From BMS3ABIN04 sp965554225 (GTDB lineage Bacteria > Bacteroidota > Ignavibacteria > Ignavibacteriales > Melioribacteraceae), in the NCBI GenBank assembly GCA_965554225.1, contig CBEVZC010000023.1, forward strand, positions 1-32,839: a stretch of DNA of 32,839 nucleotides, given 5' to 3'. The translations under genes were made by a program, and so were the position numbers. The notes under the pieces are model-generated. The model was given only the letters and a program-made list of their open reading frames with translations, was not told where the DNA came from and searched no databases. Below, in pieces: positions 24,750-32,757 of the stretch (position 1 is the first letter of the stretch; every line of letters starts with the position of its first letter).

Positions 24750-25583
24750 ATGAGAAAAACAAAATTACCCGAATTAAATTATCAAAAATTTAAATCGACA
24801 AAAGAAACAATACAACTTTGTGCACAACTGTTAAGTTCTATTAAAGGTCAATTTACACCGCATCAAAAGAATTGGGAGGAGTTTAGCCTGAAAATTTATG
24901 CAAAAGGATTTACCACAACGCCAATACCGGTTGAAACACAAAACGGAATTGAAGCTCTTGAATTTAATCTTAATTTTGTTGAGCATAAGTTAAAAATTTT
25001 TTATAACGGAAAACGCGAATCGGTTGATTTAGCTCAACCTAATGTAAAATCTTTTACAGAGAAAGTATTATCAAAACTTAGTTTATATAATATTAAACCT
25101 GATATTGATGAAAAATTTTTATCGGAAGAACAGTTGAGTTATAATATGGATGAGGTTGAAAAAATTTGGAATGCCATTAGACAAATCTATTTTGTGCTGC
25201 TCGAATTCAAAGGAAAACAACTGTTGGAAACTAGCAACATTAATTTTTGGGCGCATCATGTCGATTTGGCGATGTTAATGTTTACCGGTCGTTTAATACC
25301 CAGCCAAGATCCGGAAAATTGGGATTATTCGCGGGAACAATTAAATTTCGGGTTTTCGCTCGGAGACGAAGGAATTGCCGAACCTTATTTTTACATTACA
25401 GCGTATCCGTTTCCTAAAGGTGCAACTATTGAAAAATTACCCGGTCATATGTATTGGCAAACAGAGGGATGGAACGGTGCCGTGATGAAATATAGTGAAT
25501 TGTTAAACAATGAAAACTCAAAAATTATACTGAGTGAATTCTTAGAGAAAGTTTCCGGAATATTTTTATCGCAGATGATTTAA
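24750..25583 (+). CDS. DUF5996 family protein
   Basis: 277 aa, soluble, no signal peptide. It matches the DUF5996 family plan: an N-terminal TKETIQLCAQLLSSIKGQ helix, then KIYAKGFTTTPIPV, a beta segment FNLNFVEHKLKIF, the central FWAHHVDLAMLMFTGRL (family: H-x-F-W-x-x-x-D-L-A-x-x-R/M-F-x-G-R), and a C-terminal PYFYITAYPFP segment. Function of the family is not known to me. Conserved His and Asp in the central motif could bind a metal or be catalytic. It has a strong ribosome site (CGGAG) and starts 15 nt after the Rieske-ThDP gene, so it is very likely part of the same operon. Confidence 0.85.
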   Translation: MRKTKLPELNYQKFKSTKETIQLCAQLLSSIKGQFTPHQKNWEEFSLKIYAKGFTTTPIPVETQNGIEALEFNLNFVEHKLKIFYNGKRESVDLAQPNVKSFTEKVLSKLSLYNIKPDIDEKFLSEEQLSYNMDEVEKIWNAIRQIYFVLLEFKGKQLLETSNINFWAHHVDLAMLMFTGRLIPSQDPENWDYSREQLNFGFSLGDEGIAEPYFYITAYPFPKGATIEKLPGHMYWQTEGWNGAVMKYSELLNNENSKIILSEFLEKVSGIFLSQMI

Positions 25584-25996
25584 TTATTGTTTAAGTATTT
25601 GTCTTTAAATTTAGTTAAAACCTTAATCAGATTTTTATCTTTAACATATTTTTTGAAATTATTTAAGTCAATCCATTTCCTTCTTCTGAAACTTTCTTCC
25701 CAGTCGTTTGAAATTTCTTTTACCGGCATAGCATATACTTGAACCTCACAAACGCCATCCCATTTTTTGTATTTGTAAGTTGCTATAATTTGTTTTTCAA
25801 CCTTTCCTGTAACCCCGGCTTCTTCCATGGCTTCTTTTGCAGCGGACTTTTGTGAGGATAAATCAGGTTCAATAATTCCTTTGGGAATAATCCATCTCTT
25901 TTTATTTCGTGAAGTAATAAGTAAAATTTCAATCTTCCCATTTCTTTTTCTGTAAGGAATTACAGCCGATTGCTTGTACCAATATTCGGGCTTCAC
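25580..25996 (-). CDS. Nudix hydrolase, DIPP-like
   Basis: About 138-aa Nudix hydrolase. The Nudix helix is seen in IIPKGIIEPDLSSQKSAAKE followed by AMEEAGV: the E-x-x-E-E metal-binding core (KEAMEEAG) is intact, but the first conserved Glu of the consensus G-x5-E is Leu and the usual Arg is Lys. The W-x-x-P-K-G opening and A-x-x-E-A-x-E-E-A-G-V ending recall diphosphoinositol/dinucleoside polyphosphate hydrolases. The frame extends to a TTG at 26074, but I prefer the GTG at 25996, which has CCGGAG 6 nt upstream and gives a normal start (KPEYWYKQSAVIPYRKRNGK). It converges with DUF5996, overlapping by 4 nt, and is divergent from the HD-PycTM gene. Confidence 0.82.
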   Translation of the reverse strand: MKPEYWYKQSAVIPYRKRNGKIEILLITSRNKKRWIIPKGIIEPDLSSQKSAAKEAMEEAGVTGKVEKQIIATYKYKKWDGVCEVQVYAMPVKEISNDWEESFRRRKWIDLNNFKKYVKDKNLIKVLTKFKDKYLNNN

Positions 25997-26002
25997 TTGA
26001 TA

Positions 26003-26008
26003 CTCCGG
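26003..26008 (-). promoter_or_regulatory. Ribosome binding site deciding the Nudix start
   Basis: CCGGAG on the minus strand, 6 nt before GTG at 25996. The upstream TTG at 26074 has no purine-rich site, so this motif favours the shorter protein. Confidence 0.5.
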
Positions 26009-26208
26009 ATAATAATTAAAAATTATGTAAATCAATTCTTCTTGTTCGCAAATTATAAAATTCGAATGTATCAATTATTTTATTAAATAGCGAAAGCGGA
26101 TTTTCGTACTACTAAAATTATTTTATAAAGCACGGGTTTTTAAATAATTTACTACAATTTTATATTTTACTTTTATATTTTCAAATGTATATAATCGGAC
26201 AGAAGTAA

Positions 26209-26224
26209 TTGATATTTTTATCAA
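26209..26224. promoter_or_regulatory. Palindrome upstream of the HD-PycTM gene
   Basis: TTGATA-TTTT-TATCAA, perfect 6-bp arms (7 bp counting the next A-T pair), ending 30 nt before the ATG. Could be an operator or a leader hairpin; AT-only sequence weakens the case. The remaining 180-bp divergent gap shows no other clear signal. Confidence 0.3.
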
Positions 26225-26254
26225 TATTTAATCTGCAAAAATAAAGGTTTATTT

Positions 26255-27490
26255 ATGAACGGAATAATTTCAAAAGTAGAGGATTTTGTTTACAAAATAT
26301 TTAAAGAAAAATCCCCGCCGGAAAATGTTTACCATAATATTACCCATACTAAAGAAGTAGTAGAAACAGTTGAGAAAATTGGCAAAGCCGAAAAATTAAC
26401 AGACGAGCAAATGGAAATATTGTTAATTGCCGCTTGGTTTCATGATGTCGGCTATGTGGAAAAAAGTAAAGGACATGAAGAACTTAGTGTAAGCTATGCT
26501 AAAAGCTTTTTGTCAGAATCAAATTATCCCGGAGGAAAAATTGAAAAAATTACCGGTTGTATTTTGGCTACCAAAATTCCGCATGAGCCCAAATCGGTAT
26601 TTGAAGAAGTTTTATGCGATGCCGATATTAACCATATAGGAACTAAAGAGTTCTTTGATAAAAGTGAATTGTTAAGATTAGAAAAAGAAAATAGGGGAGG
26701 GAGGAAAATATCAAATTATGAATGGTTAAAGGAAAATATTGATTTTATTACGAGTCAAAAATTTTATACAAAATATGCAAAAGACAAATATGAGGAACAA
26801 AAGAATAAAAATTTGTTAAAACTCCAGAAAAAGTTCAAAAAGGAGTTGAATAGGAAAAATGCATCATCATTGAAAGATGAAAAAATAAAAGTTGAGAAAG
26901 AAAAGTTAAAAAAGAAAACCGAAAGCGATAAAAAAGCTGATCGTGGAATTGAAACGATGTTTAGAAACGTAATTAGAACTCACGTTAGCTTCAGTTCAAT
27001 GGCGGATAACAAAGCGCACATTATGATAAGCGTTAATACAATTGTTTTAGGTGCCATTGCTACAATCTTAGCGCGTAAATTGGATACTAATCCTTATTTA
27101 ATAGTACCAACTATTACATTAACCTTGGTAAGTCTTGCGGCTTTAATTACTTCTGTTATTGTAACAAGACCGAATATAACTTCAGGAAAGTTTACGAAAG
27201 AAGATATTATTAATAAAAAAGCAAACTTATTATTCTTTGGAAATTTTTACAATATGAATTTAAAGGAATTTAGTTGGGGAATGCAGCAAATGATGAACGA
27301 CAAAGATTATTTATATTCGAGCATGATAACCGATTTTTATTATCTGGGTAAAGTTCTTAGTAAAAAGTATAAATATCTTAGAATATCTTACAACATTTTT
27401 ATGTATGGAATGATTATTTCAATTATTGTTTTTGCGGTTTTTATTGCTATGAATCCTGTAACTGCAGAATTACATGATTTCATTAAATAA
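26255..27490 (+). CDS. HD-domain phosphohydrolase fused to PycTM (DUF5706) membrane effector domain
   Basis: 411 aa in three parts. An HD domain (about 1-160) has metal ligands visible as H31 (YHNITHT), H63-D64 (WFHDVGY), H74 (GHEEL) and D122/D124 (CDADINH). A lysine/glutamate-rich, probably coiled-coil linker spans about 170-238. A C-terminal domain (about 240-405) starts VIRTHVSFSSMADNKAHIM and has membrane helices at about 262-283, 290-312 and 386-404; it matches DUF5706, named PycTM after Pycsar anti-phage effectors. In Pycsar, a uridylate or cytidylate cyclase makes cCMP/cUMP that activates such membrane effectors. Here there is no cyclase gene nearby, and the effector carries its own hydrolase-type domain. 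A good ribosome site (AAAGG) precedes the ATG. It is followed after 18 nt by sixA and then ppk1, suggesting co-transcription. Confidence 0.85.
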   Translation: MNGIISKVEDFVYKIFKEKSPPENVYHNITHTKEVVETVEKIGKAEKLTDEQMEILLIAAWFHDVGYVEKSKGHEELSVSYAKSFLSESNYPGGKIEKITGCILATKIPHEPKSVFEEVLCDADINHIGTKEFFDKSELLRLEKENRGGRKISNYEWLKENIDFITSQKFYTKYAKDKYEEQKNKNLLKLQKKFKKELNRKNASSLKDEKIKVEKEKLKKKTESDKKADRGIETMFRNVIRTHVSFSSMADNKAHIMISVNTIVLGAIATILARKLDTNPYLIVPTITLTLVSLAALITSVIVTRPNITSGKFTKEDIINKKANLLFFGNFYNMNLKEFSWGMQQMMNDKDYLYSSMITDFYYLGKVLSKKYKYLRISYNIFMYGMIISIIVFAVFIAMNPVTAELHDFIK

Positions 27491-27508
27491 GTATTGAAGG
27501 TTTAAAAA

Positions 27509-28006
27509 ATGGAAAAGTTGTTTTTAATTAGACATGCAAAATCAAGTTGGAAAGATAATGGTTTATCCGATTTTGATAGACCGTTAAATAAAAGGGGAAA
27601 AAGAGATGCTCCTTTCATGGGGAAAATTCTGAAAGAAGAGGGAATAAAACCAGATCTTATTGTTACAAGTCCCGCAAAAAGAGCATGTACAACGGCAAGA
27701 ATGATTGCCCGTAAATTGGATTATCCGAAAGAAAGAATAAACAGTGATGAAACGATTTACGAAGCTTCTCCAGGCGAATTGATAAAATTAATTAATAATA
27801 TTCCAATTGAGTATAAAGTGGTTATGCTCGTAGGGCACAATCCCGGATTAACTCAGCTTAGTAATCTTCTCACAGGAAAATACTTGGAAAATATTCCGAC
27901 CACGGGAATTGTTGAGATAAATTTCGATGCAAATTTTTGGAAAGGAATTTCTATTAATACCGGTAAATTAAAATCATTCGAGTATCCTAAAAAATATTTG
28001 GCCTAA
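27509..28006 (+). CDS. sixA: SixA-type phosphohistidine phosphatase
   Basis: 165-aa histidine phosphatase family enzyme. Catalytic RHG-type motif LIRHAKSSWKD (nucleophile H9), ERR-type positions in RPLNKRGKRDA, and the second histidine in MLVGHNPGLTQL are present. SixA removes phosphate from phosphohistidine, for example on HPt domains or the nitrogen PTS. It lies 18 nt after HD-PycTM and 12 nt before ppk1; pairing of a small histidine phosphatase with PPK1, which itself works through a phosphohistidine, is suggestive. Confidence 0.9.
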   Translation: MEKLFLIRHAKSSWKDNGLSDFDRPLNKRGKRDAPFMGKILKEEGIKPDLIVTSPAKRACTTARMIARKLDYPKERINSDETIYEASPGELIKLINNIPIEYKVVMLVGHNPGLTQLSNLLTGKYLENIPTTGIVEINFDANFWKGISINTGKLKSFEYPKKYLA

Positions 28007-28018
28007 AATTAGATTGTT

Positions 28019-30106
28019 ATGCAAAAAGAACCATACATAAACAGAGAAATCAGTTGGCTTGATTTTAATTTTAGAGTGCTTCAAGAAGCTGAAGACAAGA
28101 AAAATCCATTATATGAACGATTAAAATTTTTAGCTATCTACTCTTCTAATCTTGATGAATATTTTAGAGTTCGCGTTGCAGGTGTAAGAAGTTTATCACG
28201 ATTGAATAAGAAGACTAAGAAGGAATTAGATTTTGATCCGATTGTTTTATTAAAAAAAATTCATAAGATTGTTTTCAAGCAGCAAGAAGAATACGGCAGA
28301 ATATTCAGCGAAGAAATTATTCCGGAACTTGCATTGAATAATATCCATTTAATAAGGGAAAATGAATTTAATGAGCAGCAAATTAAATATATGAAGGAAT
28401 ATTTTCATCAGAATATTGTACCACACATTCAGCCTGTTTTAATAGTTAAAAAGAGAATTATTCCTTTTTTAAGAAATAGAAGATTGTATCTTGCAATTAA
28501 ACTATCTTCTAAAGATTCGGAACTTAATAAATCCAAGCAAAAAAGGATGCAGTATAAATATGCAATAGTAGAAATACCGAGTAATCATTTGCCAAGATTT
28601 ATTGAAATTCCTACGGAACCGGGTAAAACATATATTGCCTTTTTAGACGACATAATTCGAGTCAGCTTAGATGAAATATTTACCGGGTATCGAATTGTCA
28701 GCTCTTATTCAATTAAACTTACACGCGATGCAGAACTATACATTGATGATGAGTTTAGCGGTAATTTATTGGAAAAGATTAAAAAGAGTCTTAGGAATAG
28801 AAGCATAGGTGCCCCCTCGCGATTTTTATATGATAGCAAAATACCCAAGGATTTTCTGAAATCTTTGCGCGAATCTCTAATGATTGATAATGATGATATG
28901 ATTCCCGGAGGTAGATACCATAACTTAAGCGATTTTTTCTCATTCCCAAATCCCGGAAGGAGGGATTTGGAAAATATTCCTCTTCCCTTTTTAAGAAATG
29001 CAAAAACAGATAGATATCCTGATATTTTTACGGCAATTGACGAGGAAGATTTTGTTTTACATTTCCCTTATCATACTTATGATTACGTCCTGGAATTCTT
29101 AAATAAGGCAGCATCAGATCCCGATGTAATCTCGATTTATATTACTCAATATCGTGTTGCTAAAAATTCGGCAGTTGTTAGCTCCTTGATAAGAGCTGTT
29201 CAAAACGGTAAAAAGGTTATTGCCTTCGTTGAACTTAAGGCCAGATTTGATGAGGAGCTGAATATTCATTGGGCTGAGGAAATGAAAAGCTATGGCATTC
29301 ATGTTTTTTATAGTTTCCCTGGAATAAAAGTTCACTCTAAAATTGCTATGGTTAAGAAAAAGGTAAATGATACTGTTAAAAACTATTGTTACCTGGGGAC
29401 AGGAAATTTTAACGAGAAAACTGCTCGACTTTACAGCGATATGGGATTGTTTACAAAAGATGAAAGATTAACATCGGAAGTTGATAAAGTCTTTATGCAT
29501 TTATCCGGTCACTCGTTCAAGGGTAAATTTAAACATTTACTTGTAGCGCAGTTTAATATGAGAAAGTCATTTACTAAAATGATTGATAACGAAATTAAAA
29601 ATGCAAATGCCGGTAAAAAAGCCTGGATGATACTAAAAATGAATAGTCTTGAGGACAGAAAAATAATTAACAAACTTTATGAGGCAAGTTCTGCCGGAGT
29701 TCAAATAGATTTAATTGTACGTGGAATTTGTTGTCTTGTTCCGGGCATTAAGGGGTTAAGTGAAAACATCAACGCAATAAGTATTGTGGATAGATATCTT
29801 GAACATTCAAGAATCTTTGTCTTTTTTAACAACGGCAATATTAAAATGTTTGCGGGGTCGGCTGATTGGATGAAAAGAAATTTAAACAGAAGAATTGAAG
29901 TTTCGTTCCCGATTTATAATGAAGCGATCAAAAAGGAAATTTTGGACATACTCAAAATTCAACTGAAAGATAATGTTAAAGCTAGAATAATAGACGCCAA
30001 AGGTCAAAATAAATACAAAAAAAGTAAAGCAAACAGAAAAGTACAATCGCAAGTTGAAACCTATTATTTCTTAAAACAGAAAAATGAAAATTTAGCTCAA
30101 GTTTAA
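28019..30106 (+). CDS. ppk1: Polyphosphate kinase 1
   Basis: 695 aa, full length for the family. Makes polyphosphate from ATP through a phosphohistidine intermediate, usually as a membrane-associated tetramer. N-terminal domain INREISWLDFNFRVLQEA and SSNLDEYFRVRVAGV match closely. The catalytic domains show SDPDVISIYITQYRVAKNS, KVHSKIAMV (H439, equivalent to the autophosphorylated His435 of E. coli), YLGTGNFNEKTARLYSD, the RGICCLVPG segment and RYLEHSRIFVF (H596, equivalent to His592). It starts 12 nt after sixA. Convergent with the outer-membrane kinase-like gene, 19 nt between stops. Confidence 0.96.
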   Translation: MQKEPYINREISWLDFNFRVLQEAEDKKNPLYERLKFLAIYSSNLDEYFRVRVAGVRSLSRLNKKTKKELDFDPIVLLKKIHKIVFKQQEEYGRIFSEEIIPELALNNIHLIRENEFNEQQIKYMKEYFHQNIVPHIQPVLIVKKRIIPFLRNRRLYLAIKLSSKDSELNKSKQKRMQYKYAIVEIPSNHLPRFIEIPTEPGKTYIAFLDDIIRVSLDEIFTGYRIVSSYSIKLTRDAELYIDDEFSGNLLEKIKKSLRNRSIGAPSRFLYDSKIPKDFLKSLRESLMIDNDDMIPGGRYHNLSDFFSFPNPGRRDLENIPLPFLRNAKTDRYPDIFTAIDEEDFVLHFPYHTYDYVLEFLNKAASDPDVISIYITQYRVAKNSAVVSSLIRAVQNGKKVIAFVELKARFDEELNIHWAEEMKSYGIHVFYSFPGIKVHSKIAMVKKKVNDTVKNYCYLGTGNFNEKTARLYSDMGLFTKDERLTSEVDKVFMHLSGHSFKGKFKHLLVAQFNMRKSFTKMIDNEIKNANAGKKAWMILKMNSLEDRKIINKLYEASSAGVQIDLIVRGICCLVPGIKGLSENINAISIVDRYLEHSRIFVFFNNGNIKMFAGSADWMKRNLNRRIEVSFPIYNEAIKKEILDILKIQLKDNVKARIIDAKGQNKYKKSKANRKVQSQVETYYFLKQKNENLAQV

Positions 30107-30125
30107 TAATTTTATTTATCAAAGC

Positions 30126-32756
30126 TTATATACTGAATGCAGTACTGAAATAATATATTATTTTTTCTTTTGAATAAGCTGTTGTTAATATTATGTTCAA
30201 AGTTCTATCCAAGAAAGACATCCAAACACCTCCGCCAAATGAGGAGTGCCATTTGCTTGAATCTTCATTTTTTGCAAACACTCTACCGGAATTAGCGAAT
30301 AAATGTATTCCAAATTTACCGCGAATGATAAACTTGAGTGGCGTTAAATAAATTTTGCTCTCTACTTGACCATAAATTGAAGCATCCCCGGCAAATCTAT
30401 TTCTTAAGTAACCTAATAAATTATTTCCACCGCCTAGAAACGCAGATTCAAAAAACGGGAATTTTCCCCATACCTTTTCACCCCCCGCTCTTAGAGCAAA
30501 AGTAGTATTAGTTAACGTGTTAATCGTAAAATACTTTCGAACATCAATGGATGCCTTTGCAAAAGTATATTTATTATCTAAGATTCTGGGAGCCAATTTT
30601 CCTTCCAAATTTATAAAATATCCCGATGCTGGATTGCTGATTACGTCCCGAGTATCAATTATTAATCCGGATATTAAACTAAGTCTTTTCGCATGTTCAA
30701 TTCCGTAAGAACCATTGGTAAAATTGGATAGTAAAATTGGATTTTTAATTTGATAGTGTGAATATCGATATTCCAATTCAACTTTACCTGTAATCGTTTT
30801 TGAAAGCGGTATAAATAATTTAGGAATAAAAGTGAATAATTCTTGTTCAATATTGTAAAAATTATTTCTGTATAATCCGTTATTAAAAATCGTTTTGTTT
30901 CCAAACCCATAAAATTGAGAAAAATTAACTTTTATACTCTGAATTTTTAATTCTACTTTTGCCCAGTCAAAAACCGAATTAAATAAACCGAGAAAGTTAA
31001 AATTAAAACTTTTCGGTCGCGTCGCATATTCAGTAGTAAACAACATTCTATAATCATAGGGATATTTACGAAAACCGTACTTATATAAAATTGGTCCGCC
31101 GCCAGCTATTAAACCGTCGTTTGTGTTGTAATTGAATATTGGAAACACGACCCAATTATGACCCCTATCTCTTTGTTGAGGTTCGTAACGCTCGGAATCG
31201 GATTTGGGACGCACCGGAAACTTTTCAGAATTAAAATAAGTCCCTTTGCCAAGTATTATTTTAGTTTTCTTCCCACCGTCATAAAACTTAGTTTCAACAC
31301 TTGGAATTGAATTGGATAAACTTGCTGACTTATAATAAACCACCGAACTATCAATTAATTCATCTTTCCCCTTTCCGCCAATTATTTCAACCATGGGCGC
31401 TTCATTCACTTTCCCTTTGACAATTGCTCTGTCATTTCCGTCTAATAAATAAATTCGAATTTCATTAGTGTATTGGTTTTCGAAAATTCTATTAAAAAAT
31501 ATCGATCCCTTTTTATCGTTTTTCTTTTTCTTGAATAAGGTAACTTTAGTTAAGCTGTCATTTAACCGAATTACTTCAGCTAAATCTTTTTTATTAGTTC
31601 CAAAAATATCGATGTACTTATTTATCCTTTTGAAATATTCATTCGATACAATATCTAAATTATCTCGTCTTTTTTTTAGGTCATAAATAAGTTCTTTGCT
31701 TATTTTGGGATAGATTTCTGAAGGTAATTGTTTTACTGCATCTTCAATTACCTTATCGGTAATTTTTGATTTTACGTAAGCAGTAACAGAATCCCAAGTA
31801 TGTTTATCAATTACAGGTAAAATTCTTCTGTCTATAAACCTTCCGCTCCAAGTTAAGTCTTCAATTTGAGGATAATCATCATCGAATCCAACAAATTGGG
31901 GAACAATATATTCTGCAATTCTCGGACCAATCCCGTCCCACTTTGCAAAAACTTGATCTCGATCGCGGGGAATTGGCTCCCACAGCTTCATGCCTTTTTC
32001 AGTATATCTTGCCCATTTCCATTGATCAGTGTGTCTGTCCCAATCGCCTAGCAAAATATCAATCAGCCGAGCTTTTAAATATCCTTTCGCATCATAGAAT
32101 TCATCTCTTTTTTCTTCTAATCTTCTGAATAACTTGAATGTACTTTTAATTTTTTCCGCGCCTTCAAACGTTCTGCCTTCTTTTTTATTATAGTCGGGAT
32201 GTATTTCAATCATACCTAATAATCCGCCAAATTCTTTTCTATACTTTCCTAATTTCAGTTTATCCGGTAAATAAACTAGTTGTGGTTTTGCTTGTAGAAT
32301 TCCTACTGCTGAAATTATCGGTACTGCTACTAACGCGGCGTATGGATTAGCTGAGCTGATCTGATCTTGAATGATATCTTCAACAAGTGAGTTACGAAGG
32401 TCCTCCGGTAAAATTTTGGATGGATCTTTATTTATAGATCTGAATTTCCAAATGTTACCGTCATTGCCTTTGAAACGCAAAGATTTTGTTTGGAACCCGC
32501 CGCCCTTTTTAATTGGAGTTAAACCACCTGCAAATGTGTTAAGATCAAGAATCTTTACTTTAACTGGTGTTGTCCAAACATCCCGCCAATGCTTGCCAAA
32601 AAAAAGTTCATGTATCCAGCCGGCTTTATATTGCTCCCCCGGCGTAATTACAATAAATTTTCCAATTGAATTATTTTGAGAATAAATAGTGGCTGATAAG
32701 ATTAAGCTTATTATAGGTGCAATCCAAAGATATTTAAAATTTAATAATTTAATCAA
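30126..32756 (-). CDS. Outer-membrane protein joining a kinase-like domain to an Omp85-type barrel
   Basis: 876 aa with a signal peptide ending near SATIYSQ. Residues about 40-300 look like an atypical protein-kinase fold: a glycine-rich GGGFQTKS, KFRSINKDPS with candidate ATP-binding lysines, a catalytic-loop-like LLGDWDRHTDQW (D240, R241, H242, as in D-x-D-R-H of HipA, CotH and Fam20 kinases) and a metal-loop-like PIPRDRDQVF (D265, D267). Residues about 300-520 are a linker with beta segments. From about 530 to the end is a barrel resembling the surface-antigen part of Omp85 proteins, including LGGGNNLLGYLRNRFAGD, similar to their conserved barrel motif. No POTRA domains are obvious. The start is TTG at 32756 with AAGG 9 nt upstream; no ATG lies before the signal peptide. 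Confidence 0.78.
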   Translation of the reverse strand: MIKLLNFKYLWIAPIISLILSATIYSQNNSIGKFIVITPGEQYKAGWIHELFFGKHWRDVWTTPVKVKILDLNTFAGGLTPIKKGGGFQTKSLRFKGNDGNIWKFRSINKDPSKILPEDLRNSLVEDIIQDQISSANPYAALVAVPIISAVGILQAKPQLVYLPDKLKLGKYRKEFGGLLGMIEIHPDYNKKEGRTFEGAEKIKSTFKLFRRLEEKRDEFYDAKGYLKARLIDILLGDWDRHTDQWKWARYTEKGMKLWEPIPRDRDQVFAKWDGIGPRIAEYIVPQFVGFDDDYPQIEDLTWSGRFIDRRILPVIDKHTWDSVTAYVKSKITDKVIEDAVKQLPSEIYPKISKELIYDLKKRRDNLDIVSNEYFKRINKYIDIFGTNKKDLAEVIRLNDSLTKVTLFKKKKNDKKGSIFFNRIFENQYTNEIRIYLLDGNDRAIVKGKVNEAPMVEIIGGKGKDELIDSSVVYYKSASLSNSIPSVETKFYDGGKKTKIILGKGTYFNSEKFPVRPKSDSERYEPQQRDRGHNWVVFPIFNYNTNDGLIAGGGPILYKYGFRKYPYDYRMLFTTEYATRPKSFNFNFLGLFNSVFDWAKVELKIQSIKVNFSQFYGFGNKTIFNNGLYRNNFYNIEQELFTFIPKLFIPLSKTITGKVELEYRYSHYQIKNPILLSNFTNGSYGIEHAKRLSLISGLIIDTRDVISNPASGYFINLEGKLAPRILDNKYTFAKASIDVRKYFTINTLTNTTFALRAGGEKVWGKFPFFESAFLGGGNNLLGYLRNRFAGDASIYGQVESKIYLTPLKFIIRGKFGIHLFANSGRVFAKNEDSSKWHSSFGGGVWMSFLDRTLNIILTTAYSKEKIIYYFSTAFSI

Positions 32757-32757
32757 A

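Noticed and set aside
26255..27490. A complete classical Pycsar defence pair
   Set aside because: Only the effector-type domain is here; no nucleotide cyclase gene lies in the window, so I do not call a Pycsar operon.
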